64,000 bases of DNA, from NCBI RefSeq assembly GCF_947492535.1, contig NZ_CANLNH010000012.1:98618-162617 (forward strand), in the 5' to 3' direction. Below are positions 50,282-61,920 of this stretch, piece by piece (the first letter of the stretch is position 1; the number at the start of each line of letters is the position of its first letter). The DNA is from an uncultured Dokdonia sp. (GTDB taxonomy: Bacteria; Bacteroidota; Bacteroidia; Flavobacteriales; Flavobacteriaceae). The notes below the pieces were generated by a model, which did no database searches, was not told where the DNA came from, and was given only the letters and a program-made list of their open reading frames with translations. The translations under genes and the position numbers were made by a program.

Positions 50282-52063
50282 ATGAAATATCTCTTTATAC
50301 TTCTCACTGCTTTTGTCACAGTAGCAACACACGCTCAAAAAGACAAAACCGCTACCTCATATACTATTTCATTTGAAAACGCTGTGCATCATGAAGCTCA
50401 AGTAACAGCTTTATTTTCAGGGATAAAAGGTAAAGAAGTTACTTTCAGAATGAGCAGAACATCTCCTGGAAGATATGCCATACATGAGTTTGCAAAAAAT
50501 GTATACAATGTGAATGTAACCGATGGGAAAGGAAATACACTCAATGCGACACGTCCAGATCCATATTCTTGGAACGTAAAAGGTCATGATGGTACTATTC
50601 AGGTATCCTACACATTATTTGCCAATCGCGGAGATGGAACGTATGCTCAAATAGATGAAACGCATGCACATCTTAATATGCCTGCCACTTTTATGTATAT
50701 GCCTAGCCTTGCTAACAAACCCATTCAGGTGACTTTTAAACCTCGAAAGGATTTTAATTGGAAAGTAGCCACTCAACTTAAGCGTATAGATAACAATACG
50801 TTTTATGCGAAAGATTTACAGTATTTTATGGATAGTCCCACAGAGATTAGTAACCATAGTATACGTTCTTTTACTGTAGATAAGCAAACTGTCAATTTTG
50901 TACTACATCACAACGGCACAGAAGCTGAGCTTGACACCTATTTTGAAGATGTAAAAAAGGTCGTGTTGCAACAAAAAGAAGTCTTCGGAAAACTCCCTTC
51001 GTATGATTATGACAACTATTACTTCTTAGCCTGTTACATTCCAAATGCTTCTGGTGATGGGATGGAACATAGAAACTCTACCATTCTTACAAGTACACGA
51101 AGCCTCGCTGACGGAGGCTTAACTAGAAACATGGGCACTGTATCTCATGAATTTTTTCATGGCTGGAATGTAGAGCGTATCAGGCCGCAGAGTTTAGAAC
51201 CATTTGATTTTGAAGCCGCCAATATGAGTGGAGAACTCTGGTTTGCCGAAGGCTTTACAAGCTACTACACTAGTTTGATGATGTGTAGAGCTGGATTACG
51301 TTCTAAGGAAGAATATATTAAAGGATTAACAGGCACATTTAACTACGTATGGAATTCTCCAGCTCGTGCATTTTTTAATCCTATAGAGATGAGCTACCAA
51401 GCTCCTTTTGTAGATGCTGCTACTGCTGTAGATCCTGTAAATAGAAACAATACCTTTATATCCTATTATTCGTATGGAAGTGCATTAGGTCTTGCTTTAG
51501 ATTTATCACTTAGAGAAAAAGGACTCAACCTAGATGATTATATGAAGCTTGTTTGGCAAAAGCACGGTAAAAAAGAAAAACCATATACAGTAGAAGACTT
51601 ACACACATTATTAAAGAAATATGCCGGAGATTCATTTGGAGATTTCTTTTTCCAAAACTATATCTACAAAAGCAATATGCCTGATATGAAACGCCTTTTT
51701 GAAAGTGTAGGTGTGTCTTTGTCACAAGACGAAAGCAAAGCTTCATTTGGTGTTCCTATTGTAAATGGAGCCATTACTCGAAATACAACTATTGGAACCG
51801 CTGCCTATAAAGCAGGATTAGAAAAAGGAGATACGATTATCAAAGTAAATAATGAGGTTGTAACAAAGGATACCACACTCGGTGATATCATAGCGTCACT
51901 TTCTCCTAATAACGTCTTGAACATTACCTATGAGCGTCATGGGGTTGCTAGAGAAACATCTGTAACCCTTCAACAAGATCCTTCCTATACTATTGAGTTA
52001 GACACAACGGTATCTGATAAGAAAATATTGAAGAGACGTGATATGTGGTTGAATGCTAAGTAA
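50282..52063 (+). CDS. M61-family metallopeptidase with PDZ domain
   Basis: About 593 aa from MKYLFILLTAF (50282); longer frames start in spacer. Signal peptide (about 1-19, THAQ), N-terminal beta domain, catalytic zinc site VSHEFFHGWNVERI (HExxH, about 284) with Glu in ELWFAEGFTSYY, and a C-terminal PDZ (about 490-570; GTAAYKAGLEKGDTIIKVNN). Glycyl-aminopeptidase family, periplasmic or outer-surface. Confidence 0.92.
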   Translation: MKYLFILLTAFVTVATHAQKDKTATSYTISFENAVHHEAQVTALFSGIKGKEVTFRMSRTSPGRYAIHEFAKNVYNVNVTDGKGNTLNATRPDPYSWNVKGHDGTIQVSYTLFANRGDGTYAQIDETHAHLNMPATFMYMPSLANKPIQVTFKPRKDFNWKVATQLKRIDNNTFYAKDLQYFMDSPTEISNHSIRSFTVDKQTVNFVLHHNGTEAELDTYFEDVKKVVLQQKEVFGKLPSYDYDNYYFLACYIPNASGDGMEHRNSTILTSTRSLADGGLTRNMGTVSHEFFHGWNVERIRPQSLEPFDFEAANMSGELWFAEGFTSYYTSLMMCRAGLRSKEEYIKGLTGTFNYVWNSPARAFFNPIEMSYQAPFVDAATAVDPVNRNNTFISYYSYGSALGLALDLSLREKGLNLDDYMKLVWQKHGKKEKPYTVEDLHTLLKKYAGDSFGDFFFQNYIYKSNMPDMKRLFESVGVSLSQDESKASFGVPIVNGAITRNTTIGTAAYKAGLEKGDTIIKVNNEVVTKDTTLGDIIASLSPNNVLNITYERHGVARETSVTLQQDPSYTIELDTTVSDKKILKRRDMWLNAK

Positions 52064-52069
52064 GTTAAA

Positions 52070-52108
52070 ACAAAAAATGCGAAGCTTAAAAGCTTCGCAT
52101 TTTTTTAT
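52070..52108. terminator. bidirectional terminator
   Basis: AAAATGCGAAGCTT pairs with AAGCTTCGCATTTT, between the M61 gene and the convergent atpC. Confidence 0.88.
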
Positions 52109-52128
52109 ATCTAATTAAAGGAATATAC

Positions 52129-52407
52129 TTAATCTGCTAGTACAATCACTTTATTATTATTCATTTCAATAGTTCCACTTGTAATCGCTAGAGACCATCT
52201 TCCGTCACTTTCTTTTACAAATTTATCTTCAAAACCTTCTGCTATCTCAGGGCTTCCAGCAAATTTCACTTTTCCTTCTGCAAGTAATGATACGACAGCG
52301 GCGTGATTATTTAGCATTTGGAATTCTCCATTTACGCCAGGTACTGTAACAGATGTTACTTCTCCTTTTACTAGTGATGCTTCTGGTGTTACAATTTCTA
52401 AGTGCAT
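52129..52407 (-). CDS. atpC: F1 ATP synthase epsilon subunit
   Basis: 92 aa (MHLEIVTPEASLVKGEVTSV, VNGEFQMLNNHAAVVSLL). Only the N-terminal beta-sandwich is present; the C-terminal helical hairpin of longer epsilon subunits is missing, as is usual in Bacteroidetes. It lies 56 bases downstream of atpD. Confidence 0.93.
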   Translation of the reverse strand: MHLEIVTPEASLVKGEVTSVTVPGVNGEFQMLNNHAAVVSLLAEGKVKFAGSPEIAEGFEDKFVKESDGRWSLAITSGTIEMNNNKVIVLAD

Positions 52408-52463
52408 ACTTTTTAGTTTTTCAGCAAAACAGTGTTATATTGTTTCTTTACTGTATACTTAAA

Positions 52464-53978
<1,515 letters not shown>

Positions 53979-54096
53979 CTATTTAATGTTTAGCAAAATA
54001 TATGATGAAAAAATACTTCGTTTTTCACCGCGCAAAGATACTGTTTTCTTCTTTATAAAAAAGCCTATTGTATTTAATTTTTATGGGGAAGTTTTT

Positions 54097-54111
54097 GCTT
54101 TCGCGAAAGCG
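54097..54111. repeat. GCTTTCGCGAAAGCG palindrome
   Basis: Intergenic copy between atpD and the DUF4956 gene. Confidence 0.9.
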
Positions 54112-54267
54112 TATTAAAACCCTCCAAAAACAATCTGATTTTTTAGACACAAAATCTACTGCCTATCATCACAGTATGTTCATAAAACATAGAAAAATTG
54201 ATAATAATTTTAGCTGGTCTAAAGAAATAAATTTACATTAGCTTCACATTAATATTACAATTGTTTT

Positions 54268-54942
54268 ATGGATAAATTTTTAGAACAAATTTCTTTAGTT
54301 GTTGAAGATTCGTTTTCCCCTAAAGCCTATATCGCATATATTTTACTATGTGCAACACTTCTCTATTTGCTAGCAGTAGTGTATAATAAATATGGTCAAT
54401 CTATTTCAAATAGAGCTCAGTTATCTAAAGTACTTATGATAGTAGGTCTTACTACTTTTATTATTATCTCTATCGTAAAATCATCTTTAGCACTTTCATT
54501 AGGTCTTGTGGGTGCATTATCTATTGTACGTTTTAGAACCGCTATTAAAGAACCCGAAGAGCTAGGGTATTTCTTTATGGCTATTGCCATAGGTTTAGGC
54601 ATGGGAGCAAATCAATTACTGCCTACATTAATAGGATTTGTGGTTTTACTCCTTATTATTATACTTCAACACAAAGGGCAATCTTCTTCTATTACTCAAA
54701 ATTTATTGGTTAGCCTTGAATGTGATACTGACAAAAAAACAGCTATTATTAAAGATATAAGTGATACTGTAAGCGCAAATACATCGCAAATTGAGGTAAA
54801 GCGAATAAAACACGAAGCGCGATCTGTTGCTATTAATTTTTTAGTGAAAGTAAAGTCACTAGAAGATCTAAATAACATCAATGAAAAACTAATTGCTATA
54901 GATCCTAATGTACAAGTGACCTTTATAGATAATACGCTTTAA
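54268..54942 (+). CDS. DUF4956 membrane protein
   Basis: 224 aa with four to five helices (YIAYILLCATLLYLLAVVYN, IIISIVKSSLALSLGLVGAL, AIAIGLGMGANQLLPTLIGF) and a soluble C-terminus. The motif SLGLVGALSIVRFRTAIKEP is typical of the family. First of three genes with CotH and VTC, a known bacterial association. Confidence 0.88.
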   Translation: MDKFLEQISLVVEDSFSPKAYIAYILLCATLLYLLAVVYNKYGQSISNRAQLSKVLMIVGLTTFIIISIVKSSLALSLGLVGALSIVRFRTAIKEPEELGYFFMAIAIGLGMGANQLLPTLIGFVVLLLIIILQHKGQSSSITQNLLVSLECDTDKKTAIIKDISDTVSANTSQIEVKRIKHEARSVAINFLVKVKSLEDLNNINEKLIAIDPNVQVTFIDNTL

Positions 54943-54951
54943 ATAGTACCA

Positions 54952-57900
54952 ATGAAAATCAAAAAAAATACTTCTGCAAAAGTAAAACCCTTTACGGTCG
55001 TTGCCATTATAGGGGTATTCCTTTTGAGTTTTTTTGCGCTTACTACAACCAATAACGATACTAAAGAAAAAAATACGACAACCTCTGATTTATTAGGAAA
55101 ACGTACTTCTATTTATGGATTGAAGTTAAATTATGAAAATTTACTTAAGGAAGATAAAGGAAAGATTTTCGAGAATAGAGATCTTAAGATTTATGCGGTA
55201 AATAAATCCGGAATAGCAAAAGTTATTTATGCGTATAAGCATAAGCCTGAAGGTCGAGAAATTACAGATAATTTTTTCTTACATCTATATCTTAAAGATT
55301 CTACCAAACTTATGGGGAATGCTCGATTTGTAAACGTTGATTTTTTTAAGATGCCTAAAATGGTAATGAGTAATAATAAAGAATATTACGTGTATCATAA
55401 AGATTTGATTAGCTCAAATTATTTAGGAAAGGAAGTGCCTTTAATTGAAATAGACCATATACGTACAGGACGAAATAAGCCTAAATTTGATAGGTCTTTA
55501 GATCTTGGACAAATACCTATAAAAGATATCCCTGCGATAGAACTTGAAAGTGATTTAATGAAAATACAGATCACCACTAAGAAAAAAGATTTTAATAAGA
55601 TCCTTGCAAAAAGAGACGAAGCACTTGCTATTGGAGTACTATCAACTCAAGATGATGATCTTATTAAAGGAAAAATAGCTTCTAATGATGGTGTTCAAAA
55701 AGATATAGAGTTACGATTAAAAGGAGATTGGCCTGACCATTTAAGACACAAGAAAAAATGGTCTTACCGTATCATTCTAAAAAATGGCGAAACCTATAAT
55801 GGAATGCGCAAATTTTCTGTACAACATCCTAATGTTCGTAATTATCTATGGGAATGGCTAATAAACAAAGTTATAAGAGATGAAGGTATCATAGGCTTAC
55901 GTTATGACTTTGCAGAAGTAACTATGAATGTAAAAGACGATCAAAAAACAGACACCATAGATATGGGTGTTATGGCAGTAGAAGAATCTTTTGATAAAAT
56001 ACTTATAGAAAATAACAAGAAAAGGGAAGGAATCATCGTTGCTTTTGATGAATCTGTTTATTGGTCTGATGTTAAGAAAGAAAGAGAACTCAATTTAGAT
56101 CGCGATTCTTACTCTAAAAAAATTCGAAATATTAAAAGTGCTCCTATTAGAGTCTTTAATGAAAATAAAGTGCTTGCTGATCCGAAGCTTTTAAAACAAT
56201 TTGAAACTGCAAAAGACCTATTAGATGGTTTAAGGCTAGGAAAATATAAAGCTTCTGAGGTTTTTGACTTAGACAAGCTAACTACTTTTGTTGCTATCAA
56301 TAACCTTTTTAATGGATACCACGCTTTAATATGGCATAATTTACGCATCTACTACAATCCCATTACAGGAAAGCTAGAACCGATCTCTTTTGACTCTACA
56401 AGTGGGAAAAAAATGAAAGAGATTACACATTATCCTTTTACAGAGGGAGATTCTGTGTATCATGAAATGGTAAGAGAGAAACTCTTACTAGTTAGTAGCA
56501 CTGAGTATATAAACAATTTCCTGGCTAGACATAAAACAGAACTTACCAAACTAAACACTTCATTATTTACCGAATATGATCAATTTATTGAGGAAGAGAC
56601 CCTAGAATATAATAGCAACTTTATCAAAAAAAAAATTGATCCGTCGTTATTAATCACCTCTAGTCTTATTGATTATAGTGAAAACACTATGGATATCTTA
56701 GTTCATAATCTGAGTGAATATCCTGTAGTCGTTTCTGAACTTCAGCATAAAGATGGTCAAAAACTTAGTACGAATCAAACTATTAAACCACTACTAACTG
56801 ATTCAACACAATTAATTCGTTTTGAATTAGATGAAAATTTTGTCAATGCTTTTGTTTCAAAAAAAAATAAAAAAGGAAGCTTTCAATTCCCAAAAGATGT
56901 CAAGAAACTAAAAGTTATACATCATACACCTGGCATTAATACAAATAGACATTCTGAAGTGCAGCCTTATGGAATTAATCAAGAATTAGATAAAAGTGTA
57001 GCCTATTATAAGAAACAGAAAACAGAAAACTTCCAAGAGTTTTCTTTTATAGAAGAATTAGAAGAGAATATTCTTGTATTTAAAGAAGGATCGCACGAGA
57101 TCACAAAAGACCTTATCATTCCTGCAGGATATACAATACAAGTATCTCCTGGATGCATGTTAGATTTTAAGAATGAGGCTTCTTTACTTTCATATGCAAC
57201 ATTCATAAGTAATGGAACTAAAGAAAAGCCTATCAAGTTTTATTCATCAGATGGTACTGGCAGAGGAATTTTTATTTCGAATGCCGCACAGCAATCTCAA
57301 GTACATTATAGCACGTTTGACAATCTTTCAAATCCAAAATCAGATATCTGGGAAGTGTCTGGCGCAGTCAATTTTCACGAAAGTGAAGTTATCATTACAA
57401 ACGCTGTATTTAGCAATAATAGATGCGAAGACGGACTGAATATTATACGTTCTTCATTTACGATGACAGATACCAGGTTTGAAGGCACCCAGTCTGATGC
57501 ATTTGATGGTGATTTTGTAACAGGTACATTAGAACGATGTACTTTTATAAATGCAGGAAATGACGGTATTGATGTATCTGGATCTGAACTTTATATAAAA
57601 GATATTACGGTAAAAAATCCATCAGACAAAGCCATAAGTGCTGGTGAAAACAGTACCATTACTGGACAAGACATTAAGGTCTCTGGCGGAGAAATAGGTG
57701 TGGTAAGCAAAGATCTCTCTAAGGTGGCACTTACTAATGTAAGTATCATAGACACGCGATTGGGTATTTCTGCTTTCCAAAAAAAATCAGAATATGGCGT
57801 TGCATCTATCGCGATTAACAATCTTACGTTAAAAGGCTATAAGCGTAATTATTTGATTGAAAATAAATCAATCCTCATGATAGATAATGTTGCTGTCGAA

Positions 57901-57963
57901 ACAGTAGACAATAACGTAATTGATCAAATGTACGGAAAGGAATATGGGAAAAGTAGTCGTTAA
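54952..57963 (+). CDS. CotH-family protein kinase with C-terminal beta-helix
   Basis: 1003 aa. One N-terminal membrane anchor (about 14-32), an N-terminal domain, a CotH kinase domain (about 240-600; ELRLKGDWPDHLRHKKKWSY, LWHNLRIYYN region, ISFDSTSGK near the metal site), then a right-handed parallel beta-helix (about 720-980) with repeated NNRCEDGLNIIRS, DAFDGDFV, GNDGIDVSG turns. CotH proteins phosphorylate secreted proteins. Ten bases after DUF4956 and overlapping VTC. Confidence 0.85.
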   Translation: MKIKKNTSAKVKPFTVVAIIGVFLLSFFALTTTNNDTKEKNTTTSDLLGKRTSIYGLKLNYENLLKEDKGKIFENRDLKIYAVNKSGIAKVIYAYKHKPEGREITDNFFLHLYLKDSTKLMGNARFVNVDFFKMPKMVMSNNKEYYVYHKDLISSNYLGKEVPLIEIDHIRTGRNKPKFDRSLDLGQIPIKDIPAIELESDLMKIQITTKKKDFNKILAKRDEALAIGVLSTQDDDLIKGKIASNDGVQKDIELRLKGDWPDHLRHKKKWSYRIILKNGETYNGMRKFSVQHPNVRNYLWEWLINKVIRDEGIIGLRYDFAEVTMNVKDDQKTDTIDMGVMAVEESFDKILIENNKKREGIIVAFDESVYWSDVKKERELNLDRDSYSKKIRNIKSAPIRVFNENKVLADPKLLKQFETAKDLLDGLRLGKYKASEVFDLDKLTTFVAINNLFNGYHALIWHNLRIYYNPITGKLEPISFDSTSGKKMKEITHYPFTEGDSVYHEMVREKLLLVSSTEYINNFLARHKTELTKLNTSLFTEYDQFIEEETLEYNSNFIKKKIDPSLLITSSLIDYSENTMDILVHNLSEYPVVVSELQHKDGQKLSTNQTIKPLLTDSTQLIRFELDENFVNAFVSKKNKKGSFQFPKDVKKLKVIHHTPGINTNRHSEVQPYGINQELDKSVAYYKKQKTENFQEFSFIEELEENILVFKEGSHEITKDLIIPAGYTIQVSPGCMLDFKNEASLLSYATFISNGTKEKPIKFYSSDGTGRGIFISNAAQQSQVHYSTFDNLSNPKSDIWEVSGAVNFHESEVIITNAVFSNNRCEDGLNIIRSSFTMTDTRFEGTQSDAFDGDFVTGTLERCTFINAGNDGIDVSGSELYIKDITVKNPSDKAISAGENSTITGQDIKVSGGEIGVVSKDLSKVALTNVSIIDTRLGISAFQKKSEYGVASIAINNLTLKGYKRNYLIENKSILMIDNVAVETVDNNVIDQMYGKEYGKSSR

Positions 57964-58678
57964 ATCTACACAAGCAATTGCTTCAGAAAATCTTCGATAC
58001 GAACGTAAGTTTGTATATGACACAGGATCTCCTGAAGATATTATAGATGCATTTGTGCTTTCTAATTCTTTTTGCTTTCGCGAAATTTTTCACCGTCGTA
58101 CAGTCAATAATATCTACTATGATGATCAAGCCATGAGCTTTTATCATCAAAATGTTTCTGGAGATGAACTTCGCGATAAATACCGACTCCGATGGTATGG
58201 GGATGCCTTTGAATCTATTGAGAACCCTGTTCTTGAAATTAAAAAGAAATATGGTAGTGTTGGAGATAAGTTTTCTTTCGCTTTAAGCGAAAAAACCTTT
58301 AACCTAAAAACGCTTTCAACTAAAGAGATTCAAGAAAACATAGTTCAAGCTATTGAAGAAAAGCATACCCCAGAACTAGCATTAAAACTAGCTAATTTAG
58401 CTCCTTCTTTATATAACTCATATGAACGAAGGTATTTCTTATCAGATTGTGATACGTTTAGAATCACCATTGATTATAATATGACTTTTTATAATCCTCA
58501 TTTTGCTAATTACGAAGTATCTAAAGCACAATTACCTGATGTTGTTTTAGAATTAAAATATAAAGTTCCTCACGATAAAGAGAGCCGAAAACTTACGCAA
58601 CAATTTACAGCACGATTATCTAAAAATTCAAAATATGTAAGAGGTATACATCTTATACATCACCAGCAAAATAACTAA
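57944..58678 (+). CDS. VTC-domain polyphosphate polymerase
   Basis: About 244 aa from MGKVVVKSTQ (57944; an in-frame Met lies at 57920). Triphosphate-tunnel fold: RYERKFVYD, RDKYRLRWYG, VLEIKKKYG, YERRYFLSD, TIDYNM and VVLELKYKVP supply the basic and acidic tunnel residues. Bacterial VTC-like proteins make polyphosphate from ATP. Overlaps the CotH stop by about 20 bases. A palindrome copy is embedded near 58074. Confidence 0.9.
   Translation: MGKVVVKSTQAIASENLRYERKFVYDTGSPEDIIDAFVLSNSFCFREIFHRRTVNNIYYDDQAMSFYHQNVSGDELRDKYRLRWYGDAFESIENPVLEIKKKYGSVGDKFSFALSEKTFNLKTLSTKEIQENIVQAIEEKHTPELALKLANLAPSLYNSYERRYFLSDCDTFRITIDYNMTFYNPHFANYEVSKAQLPDVVLELKYKVPHDKESRKLTQQFTARLSKNSKYVRGIHLIHHQQNN
58074..58085. 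repeat. partial GCTTTCGCGAAA repeat inside the VTC gene
   Basis: Truncated copy of the genome-wide palindrome, translated in FCFREIF. Confidence 0.7.
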
Positions 58679-58780
58679 TTAGAAAATTGTTTGACATTAG
58701 TTGCCTTGTGTTTGTCGAAATTTATTGTTGATCAGGCTAAGAATGATGAGTTTGGTCAAAACTTTTAAAATTCATACACT

Positions 58781-59434
58781 ATGAAGTCTAAGGCACTTAT
58801 TTTATTAGCATCCGTTTTACTTTTAAATTCTTGTATTGTAAAATCACTTCAACCTTTTTATACAAAAGGAGACATCTCATATATTGAATCACTTATAGGA
58901 AAATGGACAGATCAAAAGAACAATACATGGGTTGTAACTTCTTTAAGAGAAGAATTCACTAAAGACCAGAAAGAAGGGGTGAAATTATCTGAAGAGGATA
59001 GAAAAGCTTTTGAAACCTATAAAGATGGATACCTGATCACTTACACAAGAAAAAATAAAAAAGCCGTTTTTATTGCCATGCCATTTAAAATAGAAGGGCA
59101 GTATTTCTTAGATTTCATTCTTTTTGACTTTGACACTGAAAGCATTAACAATTTAGCGGCAAGCCATCTTATAAAAACGCATTCAGTTGCAAAAATAGAA
59201 CTTGACAACAACAAAAATGCTTCATTTTTATGGCTTACTGAAGAACATCTAAAAAATTTATTTAAGACGGATAAGCTACGTTTAAAACATGAAATCATAG
59301 GACCCGACGAAGCACTTCTTTTAACTGCATCATCACAAGAGTTGTCTGCATTTTTAAAAAAATACAATACCTCTTCTATTAAAGACAAATGGAAATCTTC
59401 AGATACAATGACATTAACTAAAAACACGCTTTAA
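58781..59434 (+). CDS. lipoprotein of unknown function
   Basis: 217 aa with lipobox (LLLNSCIVKSLQ). The start KSLQPFYTKGDISYIESLIG and the final KWKSSDTMTLTKNTL are typical of a small flavobacterial lipoprotein family without known role. It lies 19 bases before the sensor kinase. Confidence 0.7.
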   Translation: MKSKALILLASVLLLNSCIVKSLQPFYTKGDISYIESLIGKWTDQKNNTWVVTSLREEFTKDQKEGVKLSEEDRKAFETYKDGYLITYTRKNKKAVFIAMPFKIEGQYFLDFILFDFDTESINNLAASHLIKTHSVAKIELDNNKNASFLWLTEEHLKNLFKTDKLRLKHEIIGPDEALLLTASSQELSAFLKKYNTSSIKDKWKSSDTMTLTKNTL

Positions 59435-59452
59435 GCCAATACTCTATTCTGA

Positions 59453-60523
59453 ATGCAACCATTTAATTTTAAAACATTCATTAAGAAAAATAATTACCAC
59501 AGACCACTTCTTTTTAATGGTGTACTGTGGTTACTTGCTTTTGTTATTTTACTATTTATTTTTTCCAAAGGGAAAACTCCAATAAAAGTAGATTATCTCT
59601 ATACTTTTGTGTTTCTACTTTTTATGGTAATTCCAGTTACTATCAATTTTTACATCCTAATTCCTCGATTTTTGCAACTTGAAAAATACAGCACGTATTT
59701 CATTGTGTTTATTTGTAATCTACTTTTTTTCTCTACAATCTGCATCTTCTTTTTTCAATCGTTATTAGATTATCTATTTTCTGATTTCTTCTTTGTCTCT
59801 TACGTATCTATAACAAATGGCTATACGATATTCAGTATTTTTCTAATCACAACCACGCTTTTAAAATTGGCAGAAGATTGGTTTTATTTTAATACAAATG
59901 AAAACAGAATTTTAAAGCTTGAAAATCAACATATACAGACACAATTATCTTCATTACGATCACAAATAAATCCGCATTTTTTATTCAATTCTTTAAATGT
60001 GATCTATGCCATGGCTCTTGAAAAAGAAGAAAATATCACAAAAGCCATTGTAGAACTTTCTGACGTATTACGTTATGTAATTTATGATGCTAATACAGAG
60101 CGTGTGACTTTAAAAGAGGAAATACATCTCTTACAAAATTACATTGCTTTTCAAGAGTATCGCACTCACACTGCCCATATCGTTAATTTAAAAGTAGATG
60201 TTCAAGATGAATCCTTTAAGATATACCCCATGCTATTATTGCCATTATTAGAGAATAGTTATAAATACGGAATTCTTGACACCAATACGAGCGGATCAAT
60301 ACAAATAGTATTATTTCAATCTGGTAATCAGTTTAAATTTATAATACAGAATACAATAAACACTTCTATAAAAAACAACTTAGATGATGCCTATTCAGGT
60401 GTAGGCATAGAAAATCTTAAGAATAACTTACTTTTGGTATACCCAGAACAACATCAATTTATTGTAGAAAATACCCTTGATACATTTAAGGTAACTATTG
60501 AAATTACTGATGAAGATTTATAA
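59453..60523 (+). CDS. LytS-type sensor histidine kinase
   Basis: 356 aa. Four transmembrane helices (about 19-40, 48-68, 80-105, 122-145), then a His_kinase domain with phospho-acceptor in SLRSQINPHFLFNSLNVIYA (about 170-189) and an ATPase half (PLLENSYKYGI, GVGIENLKNNL). Partner of the following response regulator. Confidence 0.92.
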   Translation: MQPFNFKTFIKKNNYHRPLLFNGVLWLLAFVILLFIFSKGKTPIKVDYLYTFVFLLFMVIPVTINFYILIPRFLQLEKYSTYFIVFICNLLFFSTICIFFFQSLLDYLFSDFFFVSYVSITNGYTIFSIFLITTTLLKLAEDWFYFNTNENRILKLENQHIQTQLSSLRSQINPHFLFNSLNVIYAMALEKEENITKAIVELSDVLRYVIYDANTERVTLKEEIHLLQNYIAFQEYRTHTAHIVNLKVDVQDESFKIYPMLLLPLLENSYKYGILDTNTSGSIQIVLFQSGNQFKFIIQNTINTSIKNNLDDAYSGVGIENLKNNLLLVYPEQHQFIVENTLDTFKVTIEITDEDL

Positions 60524-61214
60524 AGACAAAAATATACGTTGCCTTATTATTGATGATGAGATCTCTTCTCAACGTGTATTGCAACACTTTATTAAAGACA
60601 CTGAAGTTTTAGAATTAAAGCAAACATTTACTAATACCTCAGAAGCATTTAAATATTTGCAATTACACGGCGATATAGATCTTTTATTTTTAGATATTAA
60701 TATGCCGCAACAATCAGGCTTAGATTTCTACAAAGGATTACAGCATCCTCCTGCTGTTATTTTCACTACTGCTTATCCGCAATATGCAGTAGAAGGTTTT
60801 GAAGTAAACGCTATTGACTATCTATTGAAACCCATTGCTTATGATCGTTTTCTAAAAGCAATAAACAAAATTCTAAATAGCACATCTCGCTCAGAAAATA
60901 GTAATGATTTTATTGTACTAAAAGAGAACAAAGCATTGCACAAAGTTTTCTTTAAGGATATTCAATATATAGAAGCTTATGGAGATTATGTGAAAGTGAT
61001 TTTAGAAGAAAAAGTTATTGTCACTCATAGTACATTCTCTAGATTTATAGAAAGTCTACCTGACTATTTTATCCGTACACATAAATCATTTAGCATAAAC
61101 TTAAAAAGGTTAAATCACCTTTCGGGAAATCAAATACTATTAGATTCCCATACAATACCCATTGGTCAAACCTATAAGGCGAATGTCTTAAAAGCTCTTA
61201 ATTTTCAATCATGA
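60510..61214 (+). CDS. LytTR-family response regulator
   Basis: About 234 aa from ATG 60510, overlapping the kinase stop by 14 bases; a TTG at 60498 gives four more residues. Receiver domain (about 8-125) with DD in IIDDE, phospho-Asp in LLFLDINMPQQSG, Lys in LLKPIAY, then a LytTR domain (YIEAYGDYVKVIL, IRTHKSFSINLKRL). Confidence 0.92.
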   Translation: MKIYKDKNIRCLIIDDEISSQRVLQHFIKDTEVLELKQTFTNTSEAFKYLQLHGDIDLLFLDINMPQQSGLDFYKGLQHPPAVIFTTAYPQYAVEGFEVNAIDYLLKPIAYDRFLKAINKILNSTSRSENSNDFIVLKENKALHKVFFKDIQYIEAYGDYVKVILEEKVIVTHSTFSRFIESLPDYFIRTHKSFSINLKRLNHLSGNQILLDSHTIPIGQTYKANVLKALNFQS

Positions 61215-61813
61215 TTCTACGCATATTTTGCATCTTATTTGTAGCAATACTTTTTACACACTGTACTTCTGAAAAAGACATTTATACCACGCCTGCATTT
61301 TCCAAGAATGGAACGCTACACTGTGTTATAGAAATCCCTGGAGGGACTAATAAAAAAATAGAATTTAACTCTAAAACTAACTCTTTTGAAATAGATCAGA
61401 GAAATGGAGTTGATCGTGTTATTTTATTCTTACCATACCCAGCCAATTATGGATTTATCCCTTCTACAGTTTCAGATAAGTCCCAAGGAGGCGATGGAGA
61501 TGCACTAGACATTCTTCTCATTTCAGAATCAATGCCTACCGGTTCAATTGTGGAAGTCATTCCTATAGCAATGCTCAAATTGTTTGACAATGGAGAATAT
61601 GATTACAAAATTATTTGTATTCCAAGCGATCCTAAAAAACGTATTATAGACGCAACACATTTTGATGTTTTTTCAGAAAAATATACGCATGCAAAAGACA
61701 TTATAGAATCTTGGTTTTTACATTATGACATCGGAGGTGACACATTAATTAGTAAGGGCTGGGGTGATGAAAAAGAAGCACTAGAAGAAATTACTAAAAG
61801 CTTAAAACGTTAG
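61211..61813 (+). CDS. lipoprotein family I inorganic pyrophosphatase
   Basis: 200 aa. Lipobox (LFTHCTSEKD) then a family I pyrophosphatase domain: IEIPGGTNKKIEF, YPANYGFIPSTVS and the metal-binding DGDALDILL. It overlaps the regulator by ATGA. The lipid anchor predicts a periplasmic or outer-membrane enzyme, unlike the cytosolic Ppa, so it would act on exported pyrophosphate or relatives. Confidence 0.88.
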   Translation: MILRIFCILFVAILFTHCTSEKDIYTTPAFSKNGTLHCVIEIPGGTNKKIEFNSKTNSFEIDQRNGVDRVILFLPYPANYGFIPSTVSDKSQGGDGDALDILLISESMPTGSIVEVIPIAMLKLFDNGEYDYKIICIPSDPKKRIIDATHFDVFSEKYTHAKDIIESWFLHYDIGGDTLISKGWGDEKEALEEITKSLKR

Positions 61814-61920
61814 CTTTTGTATGAATAAGCTTATGACACAGTAAATTAATAAGGTAAATTTAGAAAATAGACTTAGGGATTTTAGCTTTAGTGTTGTTCT
61901 ATATACAGAAACCAACCAAA

